7,628 nt of DNA. Source: Chloroflexia bacterium (GTDB taxonomy: Bacteria > Chloroflexota > Chloroflexia > Thermomicrobiales > UBA6265). The DNA lies in NCBI GenBank assembly GCA_013696525.1, contig JACCYK010000488.1, positions 1 through 7,628 of the forward strand. Direction: 5' to 3'. The position numbers and the translations under genes were made by a program. Below the pieces are notes generated by a model. The model saw only the letters and a program-made list of their open reading frames with translations, did no database searches and was not told the origin of the DNA. This document shows positions 1-6,771 of this stretch, in pieces; positions within the stretch are counted from its first letter, which is position 1, and every line of letters begins with the position of its first letter.

Positions 1-1350
1 CTCGCGAACCATCGCCACGATCTCGTCTCGGCTCGCAATCTCGGACTCGTTTTCCCGGCGAATGTAGATCGTGCCCGGGGTCAGCGCGTGCGGCCGCTCC
101 GGGCCACGCGGCACCGTGACCACGAGCACGAGCTTGTCGTCAGACTCCGCGGGGTCGACCATGAGCGGGATGGCGGGCGTGATCTGAGCGGCCGCTTCCG
201 CGCTCAGTCGCGGCGCCGCGTCCGCCTCGACCCCGGCAATCGGCCGCTTTTCCGAGGCGCTCAAGCCGACGTAGATTGTGCCGCCGTCCCCGTTCGCCAG
301 GCCGACGATGTCACGCAGGACGTGCGCCATCCCGGTCCGTTTGGTCGTCAAGCTCTCGTGGAACACCTGGCTCGCGGTGTTCCCCAGGACGCGGGCGGCG
401 ATGATCGGATCGGCCGGTCGGGGCGTGATCGGCTTGGTGAAGTCGAACTCGGTGCTCTGGAGCAGGGCTTTGATCGCGGCGAAGGACGCTTCCGGCAGGT
501 ACATGGCCGTTGGCCGGTCGCCCACGCCGAGGTTGGTCTCGCGATCGGGATCCCGCTCCAGACGATGCGCATCCGAACCCTGAATGGCGTGCATCCGGCG
601 CGGGTACTCCGACTTGGTGCCGTTGAAGAAACGGGCGGTGGAGCGCCGCTGGGCGCCAAGGGCAAGGTCCGTGACTTCGAGCGCATGCAGGTTGGCGTCC
701 TGGGTGTAGGCGATCTTGGTTTGGCCGCCGAACCGGATGCCCTGCATGGCGATGCCGTGGGCCGAATTGACATGGGCGCCGATGACCAGGGCGCCATGAC
801 CAGCCAGGATCTCGTAGGCGCGAAGGACGTCGGTCGTGGCGCCGACCTCGCCGCTGCCAAACCGTTGCTCGGGAACGCCGAGCAGCAGCAGCAGATGCTC
901 CATCAAGCGAACACTCGTCCGCTCCGGGAAAATCGCCAGGACGTGGAAGCCGAAGGTGGCGGTCAGCTCGAAGCCCGGCAAGAGAAGAATCTTGCTTAGC
1001 AAACGGCGGAACTCGGCCAGCCGCTCGGCTTCGACCGGTTCGAGACGATGCAGGAACTCGAGCAGCTCGAGGTCCTCGATCTCGCGCCAGAGCTCGGCGT
1101 AGCCGCGCACCGAGTTATGGTCGGTGAAGGCGATGACATCCAACTCTTGTTCGTCCGCCCGTTGCAAGATGTCGAGCGGTGAGACGGTGCTCTGCTGGTA
1201 ATCGGTCGAGGCCGGCGTATGAATGTGGAGGTCGACCCGGCGCCAGGAGCGTTCCGGCGGCTCTGGCAGTGCGGCGCTCGGGCGCCGGCGGTGGGGACGA
1301 GGGGGGGCCGTGGGCGTGGCCGGTTGCGGCGACGTCGCGTCTTCGAGCAA
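1..1350 (-). CDS. PHP-domain metal-dependent phosphoesterase fused to Schlafen/AlbA_2-like domain (3' end outside window)
   Basis: One open frame runs from the start region off the left edge with no stop. Counting the TTG at 1350 as residue 1, residues 1-35 are a Pro/Arg-rich, probably disordered leader. A PHP domain fills about residues 38-310. Its metal ligands are all visible: HxH in DLHIHTPAS (H42, H44), TDHN (D77, H78), E128, H136, H193 and the closing GSDAH (D260, H262), so it should bind a metal cluster and hydrolyse a phosphoester. The substrate is unknown. Residues about 330-450 resemble the AlbA_2/Schlafen domain: [17 protein letters not shown], then IAGV, then [19 protein letters not shown]. 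The start is unsettled. TTG at 1350 has no Shine-Dalgarno. An in-frame ATG at 1506 also has none and lies upstream of the predicted -10. AAGGAG at 1403-1408 is 7 bases before an in-frame ATT at 1395. Domain calls are firm for PHP and fairly firm for AlbA_2. An ATPase or helicase-like C-terminus beyond the edge is possible. Confidence 0.88.
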   Translation of the reverse strand, partial: MLEDATSPQPATPTAPPRPHRRRPSAALPEPPERSWRRVDLHIHTPASTDYQQSTVSPLDILQRADEQELDVIAFTDHNSVRGYAELWREIEDLELLEFLHRLEPVEAERLAEFRRLLSKILLLPGFELTATFGFHVLAIFPERTSVRLMEHLLLLLGVPEQRFGSGEVGATTDVLRAYEILAGHGALVIGAHVNSAHGIAMQGIRFGGQTKIAYTQDANLHALEVTDLALGAQRRSTARFFNGTKSEYPRRMHAIQGSDAHRLERDPDRETNLGVGDRPTAMYLPEASFAAIKALLQSTEFDFTKPITPRPADPIIAARVLGNTASQVFHESLTTKRTGMAHVLRDIVGLANGDGGTIYVGLSASEKRPIAGVEADAAPRLSAEAAAQITPAIPLMVDPAESDDKLVLVVTVPRGPERPHALTPGTIYIRRENESEIASRDEIVAMVRE

Positions 1351-1402
1351 GGTCGACGGCGCCGAACGACCGCGACGGGCTCGTTGGGCGGAAATTGAGG
1401 CG

Positions 1403-1408
1403 CTCCTT
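1403..1408 (-). promoter_or_regulatory. Shine-Dalgarno candidate for the PHP gene
   Basis: On the minus strand AAGGAG is a strong ribosome-binding match. The only possible start at proper distance in the PHP frame is ATT at 1393-1395, a rare start codon known from infC. No ATG, GTG or TTG in any frame lies 5-10 bases downstream. Either translation starts at ATT or the match is fortuitous and TTG at 1350 is used. Confidence 0.4.
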
Positions 1409-1418
1409 ACGATCTGGA

Positions 1419-1437
1419 GGACGGGCCGTTCCCGTCC
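1419..1437 (-). other. Perfect inverted repeat in the PHP mRNA leader
   Basis: GGACGGG and CCCGTCC form a perfect 7-bp GC-rich stem around a 5-base loop. It lies 10 bases upstream of the AAGGAG motif, within the transcript predicted from the minus-strand -10. It could modulate access to the ribosome site. It is not a terminator, as no T-run follows on the minus strand. In GC-rich DNA a stem this short can occur by chance. Confidence 0.35.
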
Positions 1438-1474
1438 ACGCCAGGGGCGGCGTATCGCCGTGTGGCACCGTTGA

Positions 1475-1483
1475 ATTTTAGCA
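1475..1483 (-). promoter_or_regulatory. Extended -10 promoter driving the PHP gene
   Basis: Read on the minus strand the bases are TGC TAAAAT: a TGn extension directly before a hexamer one base from TATAAT. It stands out because the flanks are GC-rich. No good -35 lies at 17 bp, which is normal for extended -10 promoters. Transcription would begin near 1468, giving a leader of about 70 bases to the ATT candidate or 118 bases to TTG 1350. Confidence 0.5.
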
Positions 1484-1535
1484 CATGCTCGCCATAGGTT
1501 GACCATAACCGGGTTCGGAGGTGGTCATGGGCGCG

Positions 1536-1544
1536 TGCTACAAT
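1536..1544 (+). promoter_or_regulatory. Extended -10 promoter driving the cvpA-like/M20 transcript
   Basis: TGC TACAAT again combines the TGn extension with a -10 hexamer one base from consensus. It points opposite to the minus-strand element about 55 bases away. The TTGACC at 1499-1504 is 34 bases upstream, too far to be its -35. The expected transcript start is near 1551, about 210 bases before the likely GTG start at 1760. Confidence 0.45.
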
Positions 1545-1550
1545 CGCAAC

Positions 1551-1759
1551 CGAGCAACTCGCCGTGCCCTGGCTGTCGCGGCGGAACGGGTTCATCGCCG
1601 GTGCCGCGCAACGAGCGCATCGCGCCATCCGTCCGAGCCTGGATTGCCCGGCGCGACATGCGCAACGACGCTCAATCCGGTGCCTGGCCCGAGTCGATAG
1701 CGACACCCCCGCGCGGCCGTGGCGACGTCGAGCAGCAGCGACAGATGAGGGGGCCGAGC
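1551..1759 (+). other. Long untranslated leader upstream of the cvpA-like gene
   Basis: The divergent region between the PHP and cvpA-like starts exceeds 350 bases. Its left part holds the two promoters. This right part shows no convincing gene: the reading frames through it are Arg/Pro-rich without ribosome sites, and no tRNA, riboswitch core or T-run terminator is recognisable. The cvpA frame is open throughout, so in-frame ATGs at 1658 and 1745 are formally possible starts, but the 1658 ATG lacks a Shine-Dalgarno. I assign it as leader with low certainty. Confidence 0.35.
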
Positions 1760-2728
1760 GTGCCGACCATAGACACCCCACTCCTGATCGATCTCCTGCT
1801 GGGTCTCGTGATCCTGCTCTTTGTGCCATTCGGGATCCGGCGGGGCGCGGCGAAAGAAGCCATGGTGTCCGCCGGCATCCTCTTTGGGGCGCTGGTCGCC
1901 GCCACTTGGGCCGATCGTGGCGGCGCCGAGCTGGCCGCCCGCTTTGGCCTCGATGCCCAAATTGCTCCCTTCGCGGTGGCGATGGCCGCCCTCGGCGGCG
2001 GGGCCTTTCTCCTCGGCTACGGAGGCGGCGCCGCCCTGGGGCATGTCCCACAAGGGTGGCTGTCCCATCTCGTGGGCGGCCTGTTGGCGATGCTCAACGG
2101 CGCCTTGGTGCTGACCTATCTGTTGACGTTTCTCGCGGAATACCTGCAACCGCCGCGGGCGCTGGATGACGGGGTCGTGGCCGAGGCCCTCATTCAGCGG
2201 TTCGATCTGCTGCAGCTCGCCGCCGGCGGCGGCTTGATCCTGCTTGTCGGGCTCGGCCTCGCCGTCAGCGCGGTGCGGCAGCGGAGCCAGCCGCGGCCGG
2301 CGTTGCCGGTGGCGTCGCGCCAGCGACCGGTGCGGGTGGCGCGTGACGGCGATGCTGGAAAGTACGAGCCCGGCCCCATGGCCACAACCGGGCTCGGTGC
2401 GCATCAAGCTACCCTGGATCAGACCGCTCCGCTCTTGGAACGGCCCCGACGGCCATGGGACGAGCAAGCGCCGGCAACGAACGGTAGCTATCCGGTATGG
2501 TCAACCAATCCGGCGACGAACGGCCAATCGGGTCAGCCAGACGCCGGCGATCTCTGGGAACGGCGCTCTGCCGCCGCCAGTTGGAGCGCCGCCGGGTCCC
2601 CGGCCGGCGGCCAAGCCGCCTATGAGTATGGCGACGCCGCCGATGCCGACGGCACCCGGTGCGCGTCCTGTAACGCCGCGGTCGGCGCCCGCGACCTCTT
2701 TTGCCCATCGTGCGGAAAGACCGTGTAG
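1760..2728 (+). CDS. CvpA-like multispanning membrane protein with C-terminal zinc ribbon
   Basis: The 322-residue product starts at GTG 1760, with GAGGGGG six bases upstream. ATG 1745 is the alternative. The opening residues MPTIDTPLLIDLLLGLVILL followed by PFGIRRGAAKEA match the CvpA pattern of a first membrane helix, then a short Gly/Arg turn and a second helix. Hydrophobic spans lie near residues 7-25, 36-52, 68-90, 103-127 and 155-172. Residues about 175-298 are a polar, Pro/Gly/Ala-rich linker, probably disordered. The C-terminus is a four-cysteine ribbon, CASC (C301, C304) and CPSC (C315, C318), ending three residues later. CvpA proteins are tied to colicin V production in E. coli and to envelope homeostasis elsewhere; their biochemical role is unsettled. 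The ribbon is not part of the usual CvpA architecture. Family assignment rests on topology and the N-terminal pattern and is moderate. An M20 gene follows after 77 bases on the same strand. Confidence 0.75.
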   Translation: MPTIDTPLLIDLLLGLVILLFVPFGIRRGAAKEAMVSAGILFGALVAATWADRGGAELAARFGLDAQIAPFAVAMAALGGGAFLLGYGGGAALGHVPQGWLSHLVGGLLAMLNGALVLTYLLTFLAEYLQPPRALDDGVVAEALIQRFDLLQLAAGGGLILLVGLGLAVSAVRQRSQPRPALPVASRQRPVRVARDGDAGKYEPGPMATTGLGAHQATLDQTAPLLERPRRPWDEQAPATNGSYPVWSTNPATNGQSGQPDAGDLWERRSAAASWSAAGSPAGGQAAYEYGDAADADGTRCASCNAAVGARDLFCPSCGKTV

Positions 2729-2794
2729 GGTCAAACACCCGGCGCCTGGCCCGGACGACGATCGCCGCTGGCTGGAGCGGTGACGACCGATGAT

Positions 2795-2801
2795 GGAGGA
2801 A
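2795..2801 (+). promoter_or_regulatory. Shine-Dalgarno deciding the M20 gene start
   Basis: GGAGGAA lies four bases before GTG 2806 and fixes that start. The 77-base gap from the cvpA-like stop has no visible promoter or terminator, supporting co-transcription. Confidence 0.75.
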
Positions 2802-2805
2802 GCTC

Positions 2806-4050
2806 GTGGCCACAACGTTATCAACCGGGACGATCTCGGCGGCACGCGATGCCGCCGTGGCCGCGATCGAGGCGGCCGCCGACGACCTGACGGCGCTCTC
2901 GAAGTTCATTCATCAGCATCCCGAGGTGGCGCTGGAGGAGGTGCGAGCCAGCGCGGCCTGCGCCGAATTCCTCGAGGCGCGGGGCTTCGCGGTCGAGCGC
3001 GGGCTGGCGGGGCTGCCGACCGCGTTTGCCGCTGGGGCCGGCGATGGCGCGCCGCGGGTGGCCTATCTCGCGGAGTACGATGCGCTGCCGGGGCTCGGTC
3101 ACGGCTGTGGCCACAACCTGATCGCGATGTCCGGCGTCGCGGCTGGATTGGGCCTCGGCGCGGCGCTGCGGGCGGGTGGGCTGCCGGGATCGGTCCGCGT
3201 CTTTGGCACGCCGGCGGAAGAAGCCGTGGGCGGGAAAGTCATCATGGCTGCGGCTGGTGTCTTCAACGGCATTGACGCGGCGATGGGCGCCCATCCCGGC
3301 AGCAACGACACCTATTGCCCGACGGTGGCAGGCAGCGGTCTGAGCCTGGCCTGTGAAGAGGTCCGGATTGCCTATCATGGGCGGGCGGCCCACGCCGCGG
3401 CCGATCCCTACAACGGGATCAATGCCCTCAACGCGATTGTCGAGGTCTTCAACGGGATCAACGCCCTGCGTCAGCATGTGAAAAGTGACGCCCGCCTGCA
3501 TGGCATCATCACGGATGGCGGCCAGGCGGCGAACGTCGTCCCCGATTTTGCCCGGGCCGAGTTTTTTGTCCGCGCCGCGAAGCTTGAAGACATGAATCAA
3601 CTCGTCGAGCGGGTCCGGCAAATCGCCGAGGGCGCGGCGCTGATGACGGGCGCCCGGCTCGAGTTCGAGGTCTCCGGCCTGGCAAATTCGGACATGGTGA
3701 CCAACCTGACGCTGGCCCGCCAACTCAAGCGCAACCTGGATGCGGTCGGCTTGGAGATGCCGGAGGCGACGCCGGAGCCGCCTTCGGGATCGACCGATTG
3801 GGGGAATGTCAGCTACGAGGTGCCCTCGGTCGAGACCGGGTTCCCGATCCTGGATCGGATCTGCACCTGGCACTCACCCGAGGTCGTCGTCGCCGCCGAC
3901 TCCAAGCTCGGCTATCGCAACACCTTGCTCGTGGCCAAGGCGATGGCGCTGACCGGTATCGATATCCTGACCGATCCGGCATTGCTGACCAAGATCCAGG
4001 CCGAGTTCGCCCATGTCCCGCCGTTGCCGGCCATCGCCGCCCGGCACTAA
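2806..4050 (+). CDS. M20-family metallopeptidase/amidohydrolase (AbgB/PM20D2-like)
   Basis: The 414-residue product has the usual length and order of M20D-type amidohydrolases, two-zinc cytoplasmic enzymes that cleave amide bonds of dipeptides, N-acyl amino acids or p-aminobenzoyl-glutamate. The metal-site block EYDALPGLGHGCGHN spans residues 90-104. TPAEE is at 135-139, with the general-base and metal-ligand glutamates. HP at 163-164 precedes the lid domain, where YHGRAAHAAADPYNGINALN (190-209) carries the dimerisation-domain histidines. DWGNVSYEVPS (331-341) and TWHS (354-357, last histidine ligand) close the active site. No signal peptide is seen. The YDALPGLGHGCGHN form is typical of the AbgB/PM20D2 branch rather than of DapE or carboxypeptidase G2. 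The natural substrate cannot be read from sequence. The gene probably shares a transcript with the cvpA-like gene. Its last 240 bases lie antisense to a minus-strand frame. Residues 203-208 and 216-221 are the same hexapeptide, NGINAL. Confidence 0.92.
   Translation: MATTLSTGTISAARDAAVAAIEAAADDLTALSKFIHQHPEVALEEVRASAACAEFLEARGFAVERGLAGLPTAFAAGAGDGAPRVAYLAEYDALPGLGHGCGHNLIAMSGVAAGLGLGAALRAGGLPGSVRVFGTPAEEAVGGKVIMAAAGVFNGIDAAMGAHPGSNDTYCPTVAGSGLSLACEEVRIAYHGRAAHAAADPYNGINALNAIVEVFNGINALRQHVKSDARLHGIITDGGQAANVVPDFARAEFFVRAAKLEDMNQLVERVRQIAEGAALMTGARLEFEVSGLANSDMVTNLTLARQLKRNLDAVGLEMPEATPEPPSGSTDWGNVSYEVPSVETGFPILDRICTWHSPEVVVAADSKLGYRNTLLVAKAMALTGIDILTDPALLTKIQAEFAHVPPLPAIAARH
3411..3467 (+). 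repeat. Near-perfect 18-base direct repeat inside the M20 gene
   Basis: CAACGGGATCAATGCCCT at 3411-3428 recurs at 3450-3467 with one base changed. The spacing is 39 bases, exactly 13 codons, so both copies encode NGINAL in frame within the lid domain. Confidence 0.8.
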
Positions 4051-4885
4051 TCGGGCTGCCGAGCGGTACCGCCGCCGCTGGCGCCAGCTCCAGGCCGTTT
4101 GAGCCAAAGTCCAGCCGCACCGCCTCACCCGGGGCGACGCGAACGGCCCACGCCGGCCCATCGCGGTCCGCGAAAAACTCGCGCGGGCCAGCGGCGCTGG
4201 TTGCCTCATCTGGGAACGCGAGCACGGGCGCCGGTGTTGAGTCCCAAGCGGATTCCGGTTCGTCGCCGGCGGCGATGACGAGGGCGGAGACCGGCCCCGG
4301 CCAGTCGAACGATGAGGCGGCGCCGGCGTTCGAAAGCACGACGATGGTGGTAGCTTGGCGCCGGATCGTGGCCCGCCATACGGCCCCCCCGTCCCCGGCG
4401 GTTGTCTCAAGATCGAGGTCGACCGTGGTGTGATCGTCCAGATGAAAGCGCTTCGACGTCGTCCGCGCGATGATGCCCCCGGCCGCGAGCGCGGTTGCCT
4501 CGGGCGACGGGGAAAGGCGGCCAATGGTCGCCAGGTACCGCGCCCCAGGGTCGGCGGCGATCGTTTCGGGGGCGAGCAAGTCGCGGCCCTGGCCGGCGAT
4601 CAGCACAATATCGAGCCGGCGGGCGATCGGGTGCCGGGCCCGCTCGAGCGCGTTGCCAAAGGCAATCGGTTGATCGCCGGTGGCGATTAGCAAGCGGGCG
4701 CCGCCGGTGGTGACGAGCACGGACAGCGCGTTCGCGCCGGACCCCAGCAGGGTCACCCGCGGTGACCGGAGTTCGCGCGCCCAGACCACGCTGATGGTGG
4801 CGAAGGCGACCGCGACCGCCAGGAACAGCGTGCCGCCGAACCTGGCCGCTTCCCGCGCTGTCTGCCCGGTCGCCCCGGGAATCAC
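3809..4885 (-). CDS. Membrane-anchored protein of unknown function, possible degenerate ComEC-like MBL fold, coupled to the kinase gene
   Basis: GTG at 4885 overlaps the kinase stop as GTGA, with no Shine-Dalgarno, so translation is probably coupled. The 358-residue frame opens with one hydrophobic span (about residues 17-35, GGTLFLAVAVAFATISVVW), probably a membrane anchor. Residues about 43-275 look like an alternating beta/alpha globular domain: VTLLGSGANALSVLVTTGG, LLIATGD, RRLDIVLIAGQGRD, then FHLDDHTTVDLDLE and ATTIVVLSNAG. The spacing of these strands recalls the ComEC C-terminal metallo-beta-lactamase domain, but the HxHxDH metal motif is absent, so if related it is inactive. That is inference. 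From residue 279 onward (4051 to 3809) the sequence becomes Arg/Ser/Pro-rich and is antisense to the end of the M20 gene; this tail looks like non-coding-strand shadow. A one-base shift would end the protein at a TAG at 4047-4049. I do not recognise the family with confidence. Confidence 0.7.
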   Translation of the reverse strand: MIPGATGQTAREAARFGGTLFLAVAVAFATISVVWARELRSPRVTLLGSGANALSVLVTTGGARLLIATGDQPIAFGNALERARHPIARRLDIVLIAGQGRDLLAPETIAADPGARYLATIGRLSPSPEATALAAGGIIARTTSKRFHLDDHTTVDLDLETTAGDGGAVWRATIRRQATTIVVLSNAGAASSFDWPGPVSALVIAAGDEPESAWDSTPAPVLAFPDEATSAAGPREFFADRDGPAWAVRVAPGEAVRLDFGSNGLELAPAAAVPLGSPISAGRRWPATAGHGRTRPGSWSAMPDRSGYRYRSAPSPWPRARCCDSRAWSRRRRRPRVSARCRSDPGSGTRSRPRAPRS

Positions 4886-6759
4886 TCGGCGTCGTCGAGG
4901 GCAGGATCGTACACAACCAGCTCGATCTCGGTGCCGCGCGGCAGGTAGCTGTCAAAATCGGCGTCGTCCCCCTGCACCCCGACCACGTCGCCCGGTTCGA
5001 TCCCGGCGGTGTCAAGGTCGAGCCCGGCGCCGGCGATCGTGGCTTCCCCCACGCCAACCTCCCCGGTGACGACCAGGCCGGCGGCTTCCAGTTCGCTCGT
5101 CGCTGCCGAGCCTGGCTGCCCTTGAATGGCGGCGGGAATGCGAACCACATCGCCGAGGCTGACCAGGAGGACGATGCGATCACCGATAAACGCCTGGTCA
5201 GCGGGCTCGGTGCCGGCAACGCGACCGGCGGCGATCTCCTCGCTGGGCACCTCTTCCCGCGTTACCGTCAAGCCGCTGGCGGTGAGCGTCCGCTCTGCCG
5301 CCGCCGCCTCGGTCTCGATCAGGTCCAGCTCCCCCAGGTCGATCATGGCCGAGCCCCGGCTCAGCATGACGTAGACCGTGGTTGCTTGATCGACGCTGGA
5401 CGCCGCCGGCGGATCCTGTTCGGCCACCGCGTCAACCGGCACGCTGTCGGAGAACACCGGCTCCAAGGCGGAGAGCTGGAGGCCGGCGGCGCGGGCGGCA
5501 GCGGTGGCCCCGGTGAGGGTCAGGCCGGTGAAGTCGGGAACGGCGATGGCGGCGGCCGGCATGATCGCCGGTGGCGCGTTCGTCGCGGCCGGGCCGGTTG
5601 TCGTGGCCGCGGCCGGCGCGACGGCAACGGTCGGGTTGGTGGTGATGCCGCCGAGGTCGGCGATCCGGGGCGTGAGCTGGAAGCCGATCCAGATCAGCCC
5701 GACCAGGCCGAGAAGGACGGCGAGGCCGATCACCCAGGTGGCGCAGCCGGTATCGTCGCGACTAGGGGCCGCGGGCGACGGCTTCGCTGCCGGCCCGAGC
5801 GGCGATTCCGGCTCGGTGACGACGGCGGGGGTGACGGTCGTCGCGGTCAGATCTGAAGGAGCCTGGCCCGATGGAGGGGGTCGAAACGGAGCCGGGGTTG
5901 GCGCGGGCCGCGGCCGTGCCTCATGCCAGGAGGACATCGCCGTGGCCAGCGCCCCCGCGTTCTGAAATCGCTTCGTGGGATCTTTAGCCAGTGCTTTGAG
6001 CACGATCGCGTCGACCGCCGCCGGCACCGTGGCGAGGTACGACGATGGGGCGGGCGGAGGATCCTGGACGTGACGCATCGCCACCGCGACCGGCGATTCC
6101 GCCTCGAACGGCAGGCGCCGGGTCAGCATCTCAAAGGCAACGACGCCGGCGGAGTAAATATCCGAGGCGGGGGTCGGCATCAGCCCGCTGGCCTGCTCGG
6201 GGGAGAGATAGTGGACCGTGCCCAGGCCGGCTCCGATCTCAGTTAGGTCCGAGTCGCCGAGGCTCTTCGCGATCCCGAAATCGACGACACGGGCGACGCC
6301 GCGGTCGTCCACGAGGATATTTTGGGGTTTGACATCTCGATGCACATAGCCCCGGGCATGAGCGTAGTCGAGCGCGCCCGCCACCTGGGTCAGGAGGGCG
6401 GCGACATCGTCCGGATGGAAGGGCCCCTCGTCAACGATGATCTCCTTCAGGGTGTGCCCGGCGATGTGCTCCATCACGATATAGGGAGCGCCGTCCTCTT
6501 CCCCGACATCGTAAATATCGATAATGTTGGGATGGGCGAACCCGGCGGCGGCTTCGGCCTCCCGCTCAAACCGGGAGCGAAACGTGGGGTTGGCCGCGTA
6601 TTGGGGACGGAGCACCTTGATCGCGACATCGCGGCCGAGCAGGAGGTCGTGGCCGAGGTACACAACCGCCATCCCGCCCGCGCCGATTTGACGATCGACA
6701 CGGTAGCGGCGATTGACGGTCGCGCGTAATTCGATCATGCCGATGGGGGTCGCCTCCAC
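4882..6759 (-). CDS. PknB-like transmembrane Ser/Thr protein kinase with PASTA repeats
   Basis: The 625-residue product is a Hanks-type receptor kinase that phosphorylates proteins on Ser/Thr; the family usually senses cell-wall fragments. The kinase domain (about 20-280) has the glycine loop IGAGGMAVVY (25-34), catalytic lysine K48 in VAIKVL, the helix-C glutamate (likely E67), HRDVKPQN (140-147), DFG (160-162), activation-loop threonines T173 and T181, and SPEQ (186-189). All catalytic residues are present. A Pro/Ala-rich juxtamembrane linker (about 281-335) leads to one span at 339-360. An Ala/Thr/Pro-rich stalk follows. PASTA repeat 1 is about 404-468 (VPDFTGLTLTGATAAARAAG), repeat 2 about 472-535, and a weaker third about 538-617 with an acidic insertion. 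GTG 6759 is taken as start; ATG 6738 is an alternative, and neither has a well-spaced Shine-Dalgarno. The stop overlaps the next gene's GTG. The symbol pknB is plausible but orthology is not shown. Confidence 0.93.
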   Translation of the reverse strand: MEATPIGMIELRATVNRRYRVDRQIGAGGMAVVYLGHDLLLGRDVAIKVLRPQYAANPTFRSRFEREAEAAAGFAHPNIIDIYDVGEEDGAPYIVMEHIAGHTLKEIIVDEGPFHPDDVAALLTQVAGALDYAHARGYVHRDVKPQNILVDDRGVARVVDFGIAKSLGDSDLTEIGAGLGTVHYLSPEQASGLMPTPASDIYSAGVVAFEMLTRRLPFEAESPVAVAMRHVQDPPPAPSSYLATVPAAVDAIVLKALAKDPTKRFQNAGALATAMSSWHEARPRPAPTPAPFRPPPSGQAPSDLTATTVTPAVVTEPESPLGPAAKPSPAAPSRDDTGCATWVIGLAVLLGLVGLIWIGFQLTPRIADLGGITTNPTVAVAPAAATTTGPAATNAPPAIMPAAAIAVPDFTGLTLTGATAAARAAGLQLSALEPVFSDSVPVDAVAEQDPPAASSVDQATTVYVMLSRGSAMIDLGELDLIETEAAAAERTLTASGLTVTREEVPSEEIAAGRVAGTEPADQAFIGDRIVLLVSLGDVVRIPAAIQGQPGSAATSELEAAGLVVTGEVGVGEATIAGAGLDLDTAGIEPGDVVGVQGDDADFDSYLPRGTEIELVVYDPALDDAE

Positions 6760-6771
6760 GCCTACGCGCCA

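Noticed and set aside
88..999. Long plus-strand frame of about 300 codons
   Set aside because: It is antisense to the PHP gene, whose active-site motifs are all in the minus frame; composition is Arg/Gly-rich shadow and there is no family signature.
1499..1504. TTGACC as a -35 box for the TACAAT at 1539
   Set aside because: The gap is 34 bases, twice the workable spacing.
1504..1506. In-frame ATG as start of the PHP gene
   Set aside because: No ribosome site, and it lies upstream of the predicted -10 at 1475-1480; the added residues show no domain character.
1592..2467. Minus-strand frame of 291 codons across the cvpA-like gene
   Set aside because: Gln/Arg/His-rich antisense product without membrane spans or a ribosome site; the plus strand gives coherent hydrophobic helices.
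2821..3873. Minus-strand frame of 350 codons across the M20 gene
   Set aside because: The plus strand carries every M20 motif in order; the minus frame is the usual antisense shadow in GC-rich DNA.
4063..4072. GCGGTACCGC palindrome just past the M20 stop, considered as a terminator
   Set aside because: No loop and no T-run on either strand; it lies within the minus-strand coding region.
5122..5856. Plus-strand frame of 244 codons, Gly/Arg-rich
   Set aside because: Antisense to the kinase stalk and PASTA repeats, whose Ala/Pro/Thr codons generate it.
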